A stretch of DNA of 59,284 nucleotides from Erysipelotrichaceae bacterium (lineage in GTDB: Bacteria; Bacillota_I; Bacilli_A; RFN20; CAG-449), in contig SVBD01000010.1 of NCBI GenBank assembly GCA_015059045.1, positions 1 to 59,284 of the forward strand, given 5' to 3'. Position 1 is the first letter of the stretch. Every line of letters starts with the position of its first letter. The notes beneath the pieces were generated by a model. It made no database searches and had not been told where the DNA came from. It saw nothing but the letters and a program-made list of their open reading frames with translations. Shown in pieces: positions 59,216 through 59,284 of the stretch. A program made the translations under genes and the position numbers.

Positions 59216-59284
59216 ACCCCAAATAGTTCACAAAAAATAAAAACCATAACCTCTTATGTTAGAATTGACATAGGAGGTTTTTTA
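59200..59284 (+). mobile_element. Possible IS-element end at the right window edge
   Basis: AGTGAACCCCAAATAGTTCACA (from about 59208) recalls the left ends of IS150-group elements. A long inverted repeat follows (AACCTCTTATGT against ACATAGGAGGTT, 59250-59279) before the window stops. No transposase gene is inside the window, so identity is unproven. Confidence 0.45.

Overview
The window is a very AT-rich chromosome segment from a low-GC Gram-positive bacterium. The evidence is AGGAGG-type ribosome binding sites, T-box and yybP-ykoY leaders, a ylxR-ylxQ-infB operon, lipobox lipoproteins, cell-wall amidase and the standard genetic code. The gene content (TraX-like, DUF3781, many small lipoproteins, no amino-acid biosynthesis genes, scavenging and transport) fits a host-associated Bacilli or Mollicutes-like lineage such as RF39 or Erysipelotrichia relatives. 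That placement is inference; no rRNA is present.

Layout. 0-5.5 kb (mostly minus strand): a small lipoprotein, a methionine ABC transporter metN-metI-metQ behind a T-box whose specifier reads AUG, tRNA-Gly, thioredoxin, a TraX-like membrane protein and a CPBP protease. 5.5-16.8 kb: a giant 2150-residue CvpA-like membrane-anchored protein, then yigZ, an Mrp/ApbC ATPase, an M24 aminopeptidase and a U32 pair of TrhP type. 16.9-21.3 kb: an aldehyde dehydrogenase, a Mn2+ riboswitch driving a CaxA-type cation exchanger, and a Na/Pi symporter with a PhoU tail. 21.4-23.5 kb: tRNA-Ala, a HAD phosphatase, tRNA-Glu(CTC) and two small unknown genes. 23.7-28.8 kb: an unassigned structured leader, then TetR - lipid kinase - phytoene-desaturase-like FAD enzyme - [2Fe-2S] flavin reductase - YhhN lysoplasmalogenase, which reads as one lipid-modifying operon.

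28.8-32.5 kb is a decayed accessory patch: IS3 transposase remnant, tRNA T-arm-like fragment, DUF3781 gene, InlB-repeat lipoprotein, GtrA remnant and a deaminase of foreign composition. 32.6-36.3 kb holds the most striking unit: a guanine riboswitch with a terminator in front of two secreted lipoproteins, one of Ig/OB-fold architecture and one with a ComEC-type metallo-beta-lactamase. This suggests extracellular nucleic-acid scavenging controlled by guanine. 36.6-46.9 kb: lipoprotein, membrane proteins, acetyltransferase, ferredoxin-fused aldo/keto reductase, DUF1349, PI-PLC, PlsC with zinc ribbon, GltS, DMT exporter, amidase and TspO.

47-58.7 kb is core genome: greA, comEA-comEC, rimP-nusA-ylxR-ylxQ-infB-rbfA behind an attenuator-like leader, divergent rpsT, a GPR spore-protease homologue, fmt and a pyridoxal kinase. 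The right edge contains a TasA-like secreted protein whose coding frame is cut where an IS-like end begins.
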